From Stephanodiscus triporus (lineage: Eukaryota; Bacillariophyta; Thalassiosirophyceae; Thalassiosirales; Thalassiosiraceae), in assembly GCA_036939755.1 (NCBI GenBank), contig JALLAZ010001013.1, forward strand, positions 1 through 14,789: a stretch of 14,789 bases of DNA, in the 5' to 3' direction. Position 1 is the first letter of the stretch. Every line of letters begins with the position of its first letter. Under the pieces are notes generated by a model, which worked only from the letters and a program-made list of their open reading frames with translations, searched no databases and had not been told where the DNA came from. The translations under genes were made by a program, and so were the position numbers. Below are positions 1-7,700 of the stretch, piece by piece.

Positions 1-245
1 TCACTTTTTATCATCAATATTAAGTCTAGTCCGATCTCTATTCGAAGATAGGACACCCTCAGCTCCGCGTTCTCGCCCGTCGACAGCGCGTACGCCCGCC
101 TCAGATCGTGGCAATGCGCTCGCACTTCCTCCTCCTCCTCCGCCACGTAGTCGTTGTCGTCTTCTTTTCCTTCCCACCCATCACAGCTGCCAAGGACGCG
201 TTGCGCGACGCGATGGAAGGCGTCGACGTGCCTCCCTGCTTTCAT
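1..245 (-). CDS. Partial uncharacterised protein, N-terminal part, runs off left edge
   Basis: The minus strand is open from an ATG at 245 to the window edge (81 codons). Codons end mostly in G or C, like the recognised genes here. The reading contains an acidic run (DDNDYVAEEEEEV, about residues 29-41) and then an amphipathic, zipper-like stretch (HDLRRAYALSTGENAELR, about 46-63). The frame stays open upstream of the ATG to a TGA near 430, so the true start could lie in that stretch or beyond an upstream intron. After residue 63 the DNA turns AT-rich, and a GT at 56-55 following GAGG could be a splice donor, so the last ~18 residues may be intron. No family is recognised. A plus-strand frame over the same bases encodes a hydrophobic stretch, but it is the complement of the acidic run. 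Confidence is low because the gene is cut off. Confidence 0.35.
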   Translation of the reverse strand, partial: MKAGRHVDAFHRVAQRVLGSCDGWEGKEDDNDYVAEEEEEVRAHCHDLRRAYALSTGENAELRVSYLRIEIGLDLILMIKS

Positions 246-717
246 GTCCGGCCTCCCCCCCAACCCTCCTCGACATCTGACGGACGTGTCCGACGCGTTG
301 ACGATCCCCGAGTCGCGCTCATCGACAGAGCAATTTGCGACACACCAATGGACGTCGGCACATGCAAGGTCGTATCCTACCGCCGCGCGCCACCACCGCC
401 GCTGTGCGGACGCGGGGGGTCGTCATCGAAAACACGTCTTCCCACGTATCGCATTTCGCTCGGATGATAGCCCCAAACATCACATCCTCCCCCCTCCTAA
501 TCCGAATCGCATTCTTCCAACGACCCCGCCATCTTGATCTGCGCCCGTCTGCCCCCCGCGACGCTGAACCCACTAACGTTCGCGGTCTCCATTGGCGAAG
601 CGATTATGATCGGCCGATCGGGGTATTGATTATTTTAGGACCGATACAGATTAATAATTGGCTAAGTAGTGCGTCGCACAATTCTTTTCGGCGCTGAAAA
701 TGGCGGGGTTCTAAAAT

Positions 718-749
718 ACTGTAAGTACTCCTATTTACCAATTTACAGT
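718..749. repeat. Inverted repeat upstream of fibrillin-like gene
   Basis: ACTGTAA at 718-724 is matched by its reverse complement TTACAGT at 743-749, with 18 bases between. It lies about 135 bases upstream of the start codon at 884. The arms are short and could arise by chance. Confidence 0.35.
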
Positions 750-762
750 CTGGCAGGTGCCC

Positions 763-782
763 CGATACCCTCTAGGGTATCG
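763..782. repeat. 9-bp-stem hairpin upstream of fibrillin-like gene
   Basis: CGATACCCT (763-771) and AGGGTATCG (774-782) are perfect reverse complements around a two-base centre, CT. It lies about 100 bases upstream of the start codon at 884. It could be a dyad protein-binding site; as a hairpin the loop is too tight to form without opening a base pair. Confidence 0.5.
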
Positions 783-883
783 TATGGTACTATCTACCTA
801 CTGACAAAAATCTCTCGATTTGGGGGATAGAGCTCTTCGCTTCAAAACTCCTCACAACACAATCGTTTTCCGCAGGCGCGAAG

Positions 884-2038
884 ATGTCGATTATTGCTGC
901 TGCTATTTATGGCTTGATTGCATCATCTGCCTTTATCACTGACGCATTCTCCTCGTCTCCGATCTCTGGACATCGAAAACTGCAACTGGAAGCACACGAG
1001 GCAAGCAGTGAACTTCTTTCATTGTTGTCGACGAATATCGACATCGGCAACGCGGGCCAAAAAAGCACAGATGCGATAAAAAGCACAATCTCCAACCTAG
1101 AGGCATCATTTCTCAACTCAAACATGAGCAATATTGATGATGAGAGTCCATCGAGATTTGACCCACTTATTGGGCTTTACGAGGTCAAAACTGTCATTAC
1201 TGAGAATCCGAAAGAGAATCCCGTTGGAGGGAAGTGGACGCGCTCCAACGGTCTAGCTCAAAAGCTATTCAGGACCAGGGCAGCGTTTCAACATTTCCTA
1301 CCTTTCAATAGCAGTGGGCAATCACAACTTTTGCATCCCGAGGAGGCTATAGTCGAGGCCATCAACATTGTGTCGCTTGACGCACTTGATGGCTTATTAC
1401 GCGTCACGGTCGTTCTTCGTGGAGATACGGTCCCATTGTCGATCGAAGAACGACGCCGAATGAACACGAATCGGACGATTGCACCTCTTACAAATCTTGC
1501 CGTGCGAGCTTTCTTTGATCCGCCAAGAATTTTTTTGGGGAGGAGACTGCGACGGGGGGGGGGGGAGTATTCGTACCTGCCATTGAAAGTCGGTCCAGCG
1601 TCCAGCGTAGTACTCGATACAACCTATTGTGATGGACTGGTCAGGATAGGGAGGGGTGGAACATCTGGGACCTGTTTTTTGTTCGTGTCGACTAATGAAG
1701 AAGAAGCCTTTGAATATTCTGAATTGATGAAACTACCCTCAAAGAAGAGGAGTGCTATTGGCAAGTTGGGAATGATCATGGCTGCAAGTCTTTATATCAC
1801 ATTTGGATGTGCGGGTGCTGAAAACTTAGGACTTAGCGCATCAATGTTGAAAAGCTCAATTGCCAATTCGCAAATCACTGTAAACAGTTTGAGGTTCCTC
1901 AAGCGATTGGCGCCGTTGACATTTATGTTACTGCGTATCGTTGGCGGTATCACATCGGTCATGTCAGGGATAATGCTGTTGCTCTTGTTTTCGAGTGGAG
2001 GCATCGAAAAGGATGGTGTTTCTTCACAAACAACTTAG
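884..2038 (+). CDS. Plastid lipid-associated protein, PAP/fibrillin family
   Basis: The 384-residue product is fibrillin-like. Residues 92-118 (DPLIGLYEV...NPVGGKWTR), the DPPRI element at 212-216 and SVVLDTTYCDGLVRIGRGG at 241-259 match the family's usual order: 'DPLLG.Y.V', an FDPPRI-like strand, then 'LDTTYLD..LRI.RG'. Fibrillins are lipocalin-like proteins of plastoglobules and thylakoids that bind lipids or prenylquinones. The N-terminus (residues 1-21, hydrophobic, ending ITDA before FSSSP) fits a diatom bipartite plastid presequence with Phe just after the signal cleavage site. The C-terminus is odd: two hydrophobic stretches (about 291-310 and 343-369) suggest membrane anchors not usual for the family. 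A run of 12 G at 1554-1565 lies inside the coding sequence but keeps frame. No intron is needed. Stop is 108 bases from the convergent opine dehydrogenase gene. The family call is from motif memory. Confidence 0.83.
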   Translation: MSIIAAAIYGLIASSAFITDAFSSSPISGHRKLQLEAHEASSELLSLLSTNIDIGNAGQKSTDAIKSTISNLEASFLNSNMSNIDDESPSRFDPLIGLYEVKTVITENPKENPVGGKWTRSNGLAQKLFRTRAAFQHFLPFNSSGQSQLLHPEEAIVEAINIVSLDALDGLLRVTVVLRGDTVPLSIEERRRMNTNRTIAPLTNLAVRAFFDPPRIFLGRRLRRGGGEYSYLPLKVGPASSVVLDTTYCDGLVRIGRGGTSGTCFLFVSTNEEEAFEYSELMKLPSKKRSAIGKLGMIMAASLYITFGCAGAENLGLSASMLKSSIANSQITVNSLRFLKRLAPLTFMLLRIVGGITSVMSGIMLLLLFSSGGIEKDGVSSQTT

Positions 2039-2146
2039 CAGCAAATATTGAAATGAAGAACACAAAAGCTCGATCCCCTAATTTATTTAACTCCAATTTG
2101 TACATTTTTATATTTACACACATAAATAGTGCTCCCCGCCCAAAAG

Positions 2147-3872
2147 TCACAAGGATCCTGAATACGCCATCTTCCTCCATCTTTCCAAAGTCGGGGTGAT
2201 GTCATCGTCATCATCGCGACGATCCGCGTGGTCACTGTCTACGGTCAGTAACCCTAACCCCTGCAACAGGTCGTTCTCAGCCATGAAATCGCGCCCGTAC
2301 ATCGCCGAAAGTATGCGTATGCCGCTCTCGTGCAGGATCGCCGGCCTCCCAACCGCCCTGCCGAGCAGTACCGTCGGCACGAGACCGTAGGGCACGTCCT
2401 CCAGCACGTACCGTGTGTTCGGGGTAGCAGGACCTAGGACGTCATTGTTTAGGTGGTGGTGCATCATCTGGTTCATTTCTGACACCGTCAGCGGCCTCGT
2501 TGCCTTTCTCCTTGATGTCATGTTCGATGTTGTATTCGCCGCCGACGCGGACGCGGGAACTTCGTCGTCAACGTCCTCCTCCTCCCCGTTGTCGTTCTTC
2601 CCTACGGGGGTCTCCATGGGGACGTCGAAAGACCACGAAAAGTGCTCGTGTATCGTCCTAACATCCACCCCCAACGACCTCACAATGTCCAGCCTCTCGC
2701 GATCGAGCGCCTCCATAAGCCGGCCGACATTCGGCGTGACGTTCTCGCCCTGGTACCATGACGGCCACGGGGACGACGACGGGCTCGATGACAGGGTCAA
2801 CGATGGCTCGCCGGGGGGATGAAGGGGCGGGGGCGGCGGAGGAGGATCCATGCGACTCATGTTGCCCAGCACGATGCCGAGGTGGTTCTGAGGGTTGAGG
2901 TTGGACAGGGATATCGCGAGCAGTCCGCCGTCCCTACGTCGGAAGCGAGGGCCGAACAACGCGGTGCACAGGTCATGGTCGTCGTCCCTGAGGAGTGATT
3001 CTCGCTTCGTCGTCGATGTAGCGGCGGATGCGGTGTCACGGACGGCCGTAGAAGTTGCGACATCCATTGTGTGGGTGGCTGTTATCGTTGTCGTCTTTAT
3101 TCTCGAAGACATTGTCTTTTCCCGACCCCAAGCATATCGTACATCTCCCCCCCCTTTTGACGAGGATGACGAGGCGGGGGGTGGCGTTGATTGTGGCGGC
3201 GGCGAAGGCGGCACGGTGCAGTAGTCAACCAATCGTCTCACCGTCGGCACGTGCACTGACACCTCGGACGTCTTCCTCGCCGTCACGACGGTCGTGCCCC
3301 ACGCCGTGATCCTCACACCCCTCAGGATCTCGTCGACGACTTCCCCTCCCTCGCCGCGATCATCGTCACGATCGTCCTCGTATGTTCGTCGTCGCGTGAT
3401 CCGTCGGCGGCATTCCTCCCGCAGCAGCCCCATGAAGTAGACCGCCCCCAGCGAGGCGTGGGACGAGATTATCACGTGCATTGCCCCTCCAACGCCTCCT
3501 CCCGCCGCGTCGGACGGAGGTAGGATTCGATCGACTATCTCCGGCGCCAGCCTATCCATGACGCGCCGGTGTCCGTTGGCCGGGAGCGCCAGTAGGAGGA
3601 CGCCGTCGTTGTCACTGACGAGCTCCCGGGGGGTGAGCGCTGAACGGACGTCGAAATCGAGACGAAGTGCCCCCGTGGATCGCATCGTTGTCCTCTTCGT
3701 CTTCGTCGTCGTCGTCGTCCCGGCTACGGGATCGTGATCAGCCGAGGGGGACCAGATCATCGGATCGTGTCCCATGCTGGACAAAAGGCCCGCCGTGCCA
3801 TAGGCGACGGATCCGGCGCCGACGATGCCCACCCGAAACGACGGCGACGTCGTCGTCAGGGACGGCGCCCTT

Positions 3873-3912
<40 letters not shown>

Positions 3913-4084
3913 AGTCGCGGCGGCATCCTCGAGCAGAGCCGAGCGACCTCGATCTCGACGTCCCGCCGACAATCGCAGTCGACGACGATCCGCGGGGCAG
4001 GACGACGGCGAAGCCGTGCAAGGGACTGCTCCCGCGCAGGATCAGCGGTAGCAGCAGAGCCGGCAGCGGCGGCGGCAGAAACAT
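2147..4084 (-). CDS. Octopine/nopaline dehydrogenase family protein (opine dehydrogenase)
   Basis: This family reductively condenses an amino acid with a 2-oxo acid using NAD(P)H. The 645-residue product has a Rossmann nucleotide motif, VGIVGAGSVA (85-94), then LLLALPANGH (163-172) and VIISSHASLGA (204-214). The C-terminal helical domain carries NPQNH (397-401) and RYVLEDVPYGLVP (558-570). In scallop octopine dehydrogenase the catalytic pair is His212 and Asp329, with Arg324 binding substrate. Here His401, Arg558 and Asp563 sit in matching contexts with the same Arg-to-Asp spacing of five. Typical family length is about 400; the excess is low-complexity insertions: an Asp run (59-70), a Pro/Ser/Thr-rich block (292-366), a Pro/Ser block (413-440) and an acidic block (490-528). 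The N-terminus (1-28) is signal-peptide-like, so secretion or organelle targeting is possible. The substrate pair cannot be read from sequence. The block at 314-366 might include an unspliced intron. Confidence 0.82.
3874..3912. repeat. CGT/GAC triplet microsatellite in opine dehydrogenase gene
   Basis: About 13 uninterrupted CGT triplets on the plus strand are read on the minus strand as an Asp run (about residues 58-70), between the N-terminal leader and the Rossmann fold. Length changes by whole triplets would not break the frame. Similar but shorter GTC/GAC runs occur in the genes at 6772, 7701 and 12162. Confidence 0.85.
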
Positions 4085-4449
4085 TTATTTTATATGGAGG
4101 ACGTGAACTTCTTCCGCGCGGGAAGGGTCTGACAACACAACTAAAACTGAAACTGTATCGTATTGGATTTCTACGCAAAAAAATCCCATGCGGCGTGTCA
4201 CTCGTCGGTGTTGGAGGCTCCGTTTCTCATGGTACGACACATGGCTTGCTAAAATAGACAGAGATACCATTTCTGTTGTCGTGTTGTCGGAAATTGAAAG
4301 CTAAATTCTAAACTTCCTACCGCCCTCTAAAGCGATCGATCGTCGAATGAACTTCTTACGATACACGATGGTGAGCGAGTGGTGACATTGCATCCAAGTC
4401 CAGCCACATTTCCCAACTCTTATCATAGCTTAATTGATGATACCGAAAA
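4085..4449. promoter_or_regulatory. Divergent spacer between opine dehydrogenase and U-box-like genes
   Basis: The two start codons face away from each other across 365 bases, so both promoters and 5' leaders must lie here. The base composition drops from the GC-rich coding DNA to AT-rich. The sequence holds a GCGATCGATCG palindromic run near 4331-4341 but no motif I can name as a promoter element. No coding frame of note. Confidence 0.5.
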
Positions 4450-6300
4450 ATGTCCAGATATTCATTCTACGAGCCGACCACATCGCTTGATGATGTCTTT
4501 GCGGAGCGGGAGGTAGCAAAGGAAAAGTTTTCAGCACATAACTGCCCTGTCGAAGACTTTTATCTAGTCAACGCCAAGCAATTAACTACATATGCTACGA
4601 TCGAAGGGCCTGCTAATGAGGGAAAAGCATGTAATATCGTGAGGACATTGACGGAAGAAACATCACAGGACTCATGGCTCTCGCAATCATCATCGGAGCT
4701 CCATGGAGACGGAGAGATCGTAAATTCGACAGATGATGTAGATGAGGCAGATGCCATCAACGGGTCCATCAACAACAGCGAGCGAGATACTACCTATCCC
4801 CTCTTCACTGATCAGCAGTTGGCGCTGCGAGCTCGCGTCTCTCAAACAATCATCTCATCGCCATCGGTTTTATTGAAGGCGCGCGACGTCGTTGCGCGAA
4901 ATAAAGCGCTCGAGGACAAGGCACAAGCACACCAAGTCAAGTTCAATGCGCTATCGTCGCAGAGGCCGCAAATTGCGGATAATATGCGGCTCGAGGATAA
5001 GGAACAAGCACACCCAGTCGAGTTCAACGCGCTATCGTCGCAGAGGGCGCAAATTGCGGATGATTTGCGAGACCTCAAGGACGACAAGTGCGACATTTTG
5101 CGGGAGAGAGACGAATTCATAAAGGAAGCGGACGTTCACTCCCGCCAGGCGGCATTGGCGCTCGAGCTCGAGGCGTGTCGGGCTGAGAACGACGCGCTGC
5201 GGGCACAAGTGTCAGACCTGCTGCGATCGCGCGACACGGCGATTCCCCCGCCGCCGTGCAGCGACGTCGATCGCTACGACGATGACGACGAACTGGAAGA
5301 CGACCACGAAGACGACAATGAGGAGCTCGACGACGGGCTCGAGAGGGACCCTCCCCCCTCCTTCGCCCCGTCTTCCCCCGGTCGCTTCCTCTATCCCATC
5401 GGGGACGCCCTCCTGATCGATCCGGTCGTCGACGCTGAGGGCAACTCCTACGGGCGCGACGCGGTCCTGCGGTGGCTCGTGCTTGGGATGGGGGTCAGTC
5501 CCGTCACGGGCAAGCCGCTGTGCGCGTCCGACCTCAGGGACGACCCGTCGATGGGGAGGATGATAGCGCGGTGGAGGAGGGAGCCCTGGGTGAGGGTCCT
5601 GCTGGGGGGGGACACAAACGAGCGGCCTCCGAGGGGGGTGATGACGATGTCCGAGCCGTCGGACGAATCACAAGAGATGAAAACGCTTCGCGACGAGAAT
5701 GCACGTCTGCAATTGGCGGGTATACGCGATTCCGAGAGGATCGAGAAGCTCACGGACCAAATACGGGTGCTGACTCGCGCAGCAGCGGAGGTCGTCGTCG
5801 CAGCGAAGTCTTGTCGCTCAACTGCGGTGGTGTCAGTGGGGCCATCGGAGAGGTCGGAGGGTTCATCAGTGGGGTCGGTAAGTTACATGTGTTCAATGAG
5901 GTTGATAGGGGCGTCAGTGGAGTCGATGGCTTCGTCGGTGGGATCAACGGTGTATTCGTCGGTAGGGTCATTGATGGGGTCGTATTCTGGGTCCTCTGTG
6001 GGGTCGTCGGTGTATTCGTCGGTGGGGTCGTCGGTGGGGTTGTCGGTGGGATCTTCATTAGGGTCCTCCGTGGGGTCGTCGAGAGGGTCATCGATGGGGT
6101 CGTCGGTGACACTTGATGAAGAGAATATGCGTCTGCGCGCAAAGGCTCGACGTGATACCATGAGGATTCAGAAGCTTGAGAACGAGATCCGGATGCTGAC
6201 CCGCGCGGCGGCGGCGGTTGTTGTCGCGGCGCGGTCGGTGGCATCATCGGCAGGGGTGTCGATAAAGTCGGTGGGGTCGGCGGGGTCGATGATCGGGTAG
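4450..6300 (+). CDS. U-box-like coiled-coil protein with Ser-Val-Gly repeat tail
   Basis: The 616-residue product has, in order: an acidic N-terminal region; coiled coil with two tandem 27-residue repeats (154-207); an Asp/Glu-rich linker (about 276-302); a U-box-like fold (313-375: FLYPI, DPVVDAEGNSYGRDAVLRWL, SPVTGKPL and a closing IARW); a coiled coil (about 410-455); a Ser-Val-Gly repeat tract (462-553); and a second copy of that coiled coil (about 555-598) followed by the start of another repeat tract. U-boxes recruit ubiquitin-conjugating enzymes, so an E3 ligase role is possible. The sequence departs from the usual pattern (Tyr for Cys in the opening CPI; DDP for the usual PN), so activity is unproven. 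Repeat coding continues in frame past the stop at 6298-6300, to a TAA at 6397. Substrates and cell location are unknown. Confidence 0.72.
   Translation: MSRYSFYEPTTSLDDVFAEREVAKEKFSAHNCPVEDFYLVNAKQLTTYATIEGPANEGKACNIVRTLTEETSQDSWLSQSSSELHGDGEIVNSTDDVDEADAINGSINNSERDTTYPLFTDQQLALRARVSQTIISSPSVLLKARDVVARNKALEDKAQAHQVKFNALSSQRPQIADNMRLEDKEQAHPVEFNALSSQRAQIADDLRDLKDDKCDILRERDEFIKEADVHSRQAALALELEACRAENDALRAQVSDLLRSRDTAIPPPPCSDVDRYDDDDELEDDHEDDNEELDDGLERDPPPSFAPSSPGRFLYPIGDALLIDPVVDAEGNSYGRDAVLRWLVLGMGVSPVTGKPLCASDLRDDPSMGRMIARWRREPWVRVLLGGDTNERPPRGVMTMSEPSDESQEMKTLRDENARLQLAGIRDSERIEKLTDQIRVLTRAAAEVVVAAKSCRSTAVVSVGPSERSEGSSVGSVSYMCSMRLIGASVESMASSVGSTVYSSVGSLMGSYSGSSVGSSVYSSVGSSVGLSVGSSLGSSVGSSRGSSMGSSVTLDEENMRLRAKARRDTMRIQKLENEIRMLTRAAAAVVVAARSVASSAGVSIKSVGSAGSMIG
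4909..5070 (+). repeat. Two tandem 81-bp units in the U-box-like gene
   Basis: Two adjacent 81-base copies start at 4909 and 4990, each beginning CTCGAGGA. They encode 27-residue coiled-coil units that begin LEDK and share NALSSQR and QIAD. The copies differ at only a few positions, so the duplication looks fairly recent, and it keeps the frame. Confidence 0.9.
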
Positions 6301-6440
6301 GTGGGAACGTATGATGTGGGGATGTCGTTGGGGACATCGTTGGGGTCATCGATGGGATCATCGATGGGATCATCATCGATGGGGTCGTCGGTGGAGTAAG
6401 TATTCGGTGGAGTCATCAGTGGAATCATCAGTTGGGTCGT
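5833..6440 (+). repeat. Imperfect (TCG GTG GGG)-type minisatellite, two tracts
   Basis: Tract one (5833-6108) and tract two (about 6235-6440) are built from TCG, TCA, GTG and GGG codons giving Ser-Val-Gly-Ser repeats. A unique coiled-coil segment (6112-6230) separates them. The second tract is interrupted by TAG at 6298, ends in frame at TAA 6397, and repeats of the same type continue one base out of frame to about 6440. The tract is also open in minus-strand frames as Asp-Asp-Pro-Thr and Thr-Pro-Pro repeats; I take these as shadows. Confidence 0.85.
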
Positions 6441-6771
6441 GGAAGGGTAATCCTATTTTAATAGAGACTGATATGAAATGGATCATCCATGCACACGATG
6501 TGCCCAGATCTCGCCCCCCCTCCCCGCGCACGTTACCAACGAGACGACGTCGATGACGGTTGCCGAAAGACGACGGATAGACCCGATGGCATTCACCATC
6601 CCCCGACCATGAGCATTCGAAGGTATTCTCCGAGAAATCCACCCGATGCCAAAAACTAGGCCACTCCCTCCATCCCCACTCCGCCACCTCATAGAGACAA
6701 GGGCGATTGACGACCGGAAGACCGGTCGACCTTACGCAAAGGATCCCGGGGAAGGTCCCCCCCCCCCTCTC
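6441..6771. other. Convergent intergenic region, no gene seen
   Basis: This stretch lies between the end of the U-box-like repeat tail and the stop of the minus-strand gene at 6772. It must hold both 3' ends. Short frames on both strands look like noise. I see no RNA gene or strong hairpin. Confidence 0.5.
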
Positions 6772-7515
6772 TCAATTGGGGAACTTCGTTATCCATTTCC
6801 TCCCGTACGCGTATTCCATCGCGAGCGCCGCGCCCCCGAACAGCGCCGCGCCCTCCATCCCCCCCAGCAGGAGCTGACGCACCATCTCGTCGTCGAGATA
6901 CCCGAGGGGATCCCCGCAATCCAACGGCAACGACGTGCAGTATCCCGGCACACGCACCCTCGACGTCATCCTGACAAGTACGAACGCGCCGACGACGCCC
7001 GTGGAGAGCATGTCGTTATCGTCGTTCCTTCGCGCGCAATATCGGTAAACGATCGCAAAGAGCGCCCCCTGCAGCGCGGACATGTCGACGTCGAATTCCC
7101 AGGAGGCGACGCCGTAGTTCGGCAGGTCGCGCAGTGCCAACACAGGCGCGGAGAGCACACTTCCGGAGACTGCGCCGAGGGCGGCGGCCTTGACGGACTC
7201 CATCCGCTGGAAGAACGAGAACTTGCTCTCTCCGGATGATGCCACCCCGTCGTCGTCGTCGTCGTCTTCGTCGTCGTTATTGATTTTTTTGGCCGAGGGT
7301 AGGTCGAGGTCGATGACGGAGGGAGGTCTCGTCGTCCCTCCTCCCCGATTCCGATCGACCCGTCGCGGCACGACCCCCCCGAATCCAGTAGGCGATGCGA
7401 GGAAGGGCCGAACGGTCCCGAATAGACTGAGGAAGACGAACAATAGCAGCGTCGTCATCGGACCGAACGCCATGCATCGTGTATTCATTGTTTGGGGTCG
7501 CGCAGGGCGAAGCAC
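6772..7515 (-). CDS. Conserved-looking plastid membrane protein of unknown function
   Basis: The 247-residue product begins with a hydrophobic segment (about 21-34, [14 protein letters not shown]) followed by VRPFLASP. This fits a signal peptide plus a Phe-containing plastid cleavage motif. A variable linker follows with an Asp/Glu run (about 81-89). The rest (about 98-247) looks like a compact domain with several hydrophobic helices. It has the distinctive strings [14 protein letters not shown] (105-118), [10 protein letters not shown] (151-160), [12 protein letters not shown] (171-182) and [19 protein letters not shown] (193-211). I recall similar strings from unnamed plant and cyanobacterial proteins predicted to be in plastid or thylakoid membranes, but cannot name a family. 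Later Met codons (residues 10, 15 and 20) could be the true start, with the last leaving the hydrophobic segment intact. It is divergent from the homogentisate prenyltransferase gene, 185 bases away, so co-regulation is possible. Confidence 0.7.
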   Translation of the reverse strand: MLRPARPQTMNTRCMAFGPMTTLLLFVFLSLFGTVRPFLASPTGFGGVVPRRVDRNRGGGTTRPPSVIDLDLPSAKKINNDDEDDDDDDGVASSGESKFSFFQRMESVKAAALGAVSGSVLSAPVLALRDLPNYGVASWEFDVDMSALQGALFAIVYRYCARRNDDNDMLSTGVVGAFVLVRMTSRVRVPGYCTSLPLDCGDPLGYLDDEMVRQLLLGGMEGAALFGGAALAMEYAYGRKWITKFPN

Positions 7516-7592
7516 ATCACATCAAAACCCCGCGCTGTGGCTCTGTAAAGTTTTATGGTATTGTTGTGAGATTGTGAGAAGTACGATAACAG

Positions 7593-7600
7593 TGACGTCA
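7593..7600. promoter_or_regulatory. TGACGTCA palindrome, CRE/bZIP-type site
   Basis: This is the perfect eight-base cAMP-response-element palindrome, 78 bases upstream of the minus gene's start and 101 upstream of the plus gene's first ATG. Diatom carbonic anhydrase promoters use TGACGT-type CO2/cAMP-responsive elements bound by bZIP factors. Function here is inferred from the motif and its position only. Confidence 0.5.
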
Positions 7601-7606
7601 CCCAAC

Positions 7607-7616
7607 TTTGGCGGGA
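7607..7616 (+). promoter_or_regulatory. TTTGGCGGGA, E2F-like site
   Basis: The ten bases match the loose E2F consensus (TTT then a GGCGGG core) and lie seven bases beyond the CRE-type palindrome. A short GC-rich match like this is weak evidence by itself. Confidence 0.25.
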
Positions 7617-7700
7617 GCTGCGGACGAGGCGTCAACAACGAAAACGCACAGTCAGCACACAGACCACAGACAGCGCAGGTAGGCCGGGCCGTCTACCACG

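Larger units (their letters stand above)
246..883. other. Intergenic region with two small hairpins near the fibrillin-like gene
   Basis: Bases 246-430 may still be coding or leader for the minus-strand gene at the left edge. Beyond that I see no convincing frame. Short overlapping open frames on both strands lack protein-like composition. The last 170 bases before the gene at 884 are AT-richer and contain two inverted repeats, at 718-749 and 763-782, listed separately. This is presumably the promoter and 5' leader of the 884 gene. Confidence 0.5.
7516..7700. promoter_or_regulatory. Divergent promoter region with CRE-type palindrome
   Basis: This 185-base spacer lies between the starts of the plastid membrane protein (minus) and the homogentisate prenyltransferase (plus). 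If the prenyltransferase starts at the later Met at 7863, the plus-strand leader is longer. It contains TGACGTCA at 7593-7600 and TTTGGCGGGA at 7607-7616. Confidence 0.6.

Noticed and set aside
108..467. Plus-strand frame of 119 codons with a signal-peptide-like start
   Set aside because: Its hydrophobic run is the complement of the acidic run in the minus-strand frame, and the rest is Arg/Pro-rich with poor codon character. The minus strand reads better.
3667..4257. Plus-strand frame of 196 codons, Ser and Arg runs
   Set aside because: It is the shadow of the Asp triplet run and leader of the opine dehydrogenase gene; composition is repeat-driven with no domain.
5750..6376. Minus-strand Thr/Pro repeat frame of 208 codons
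   Set aside because: It mirrors the Ser-Val-Gly minisatellite; the plus-strand reading contains the U-box and coiled coils and uses gene-like codons.
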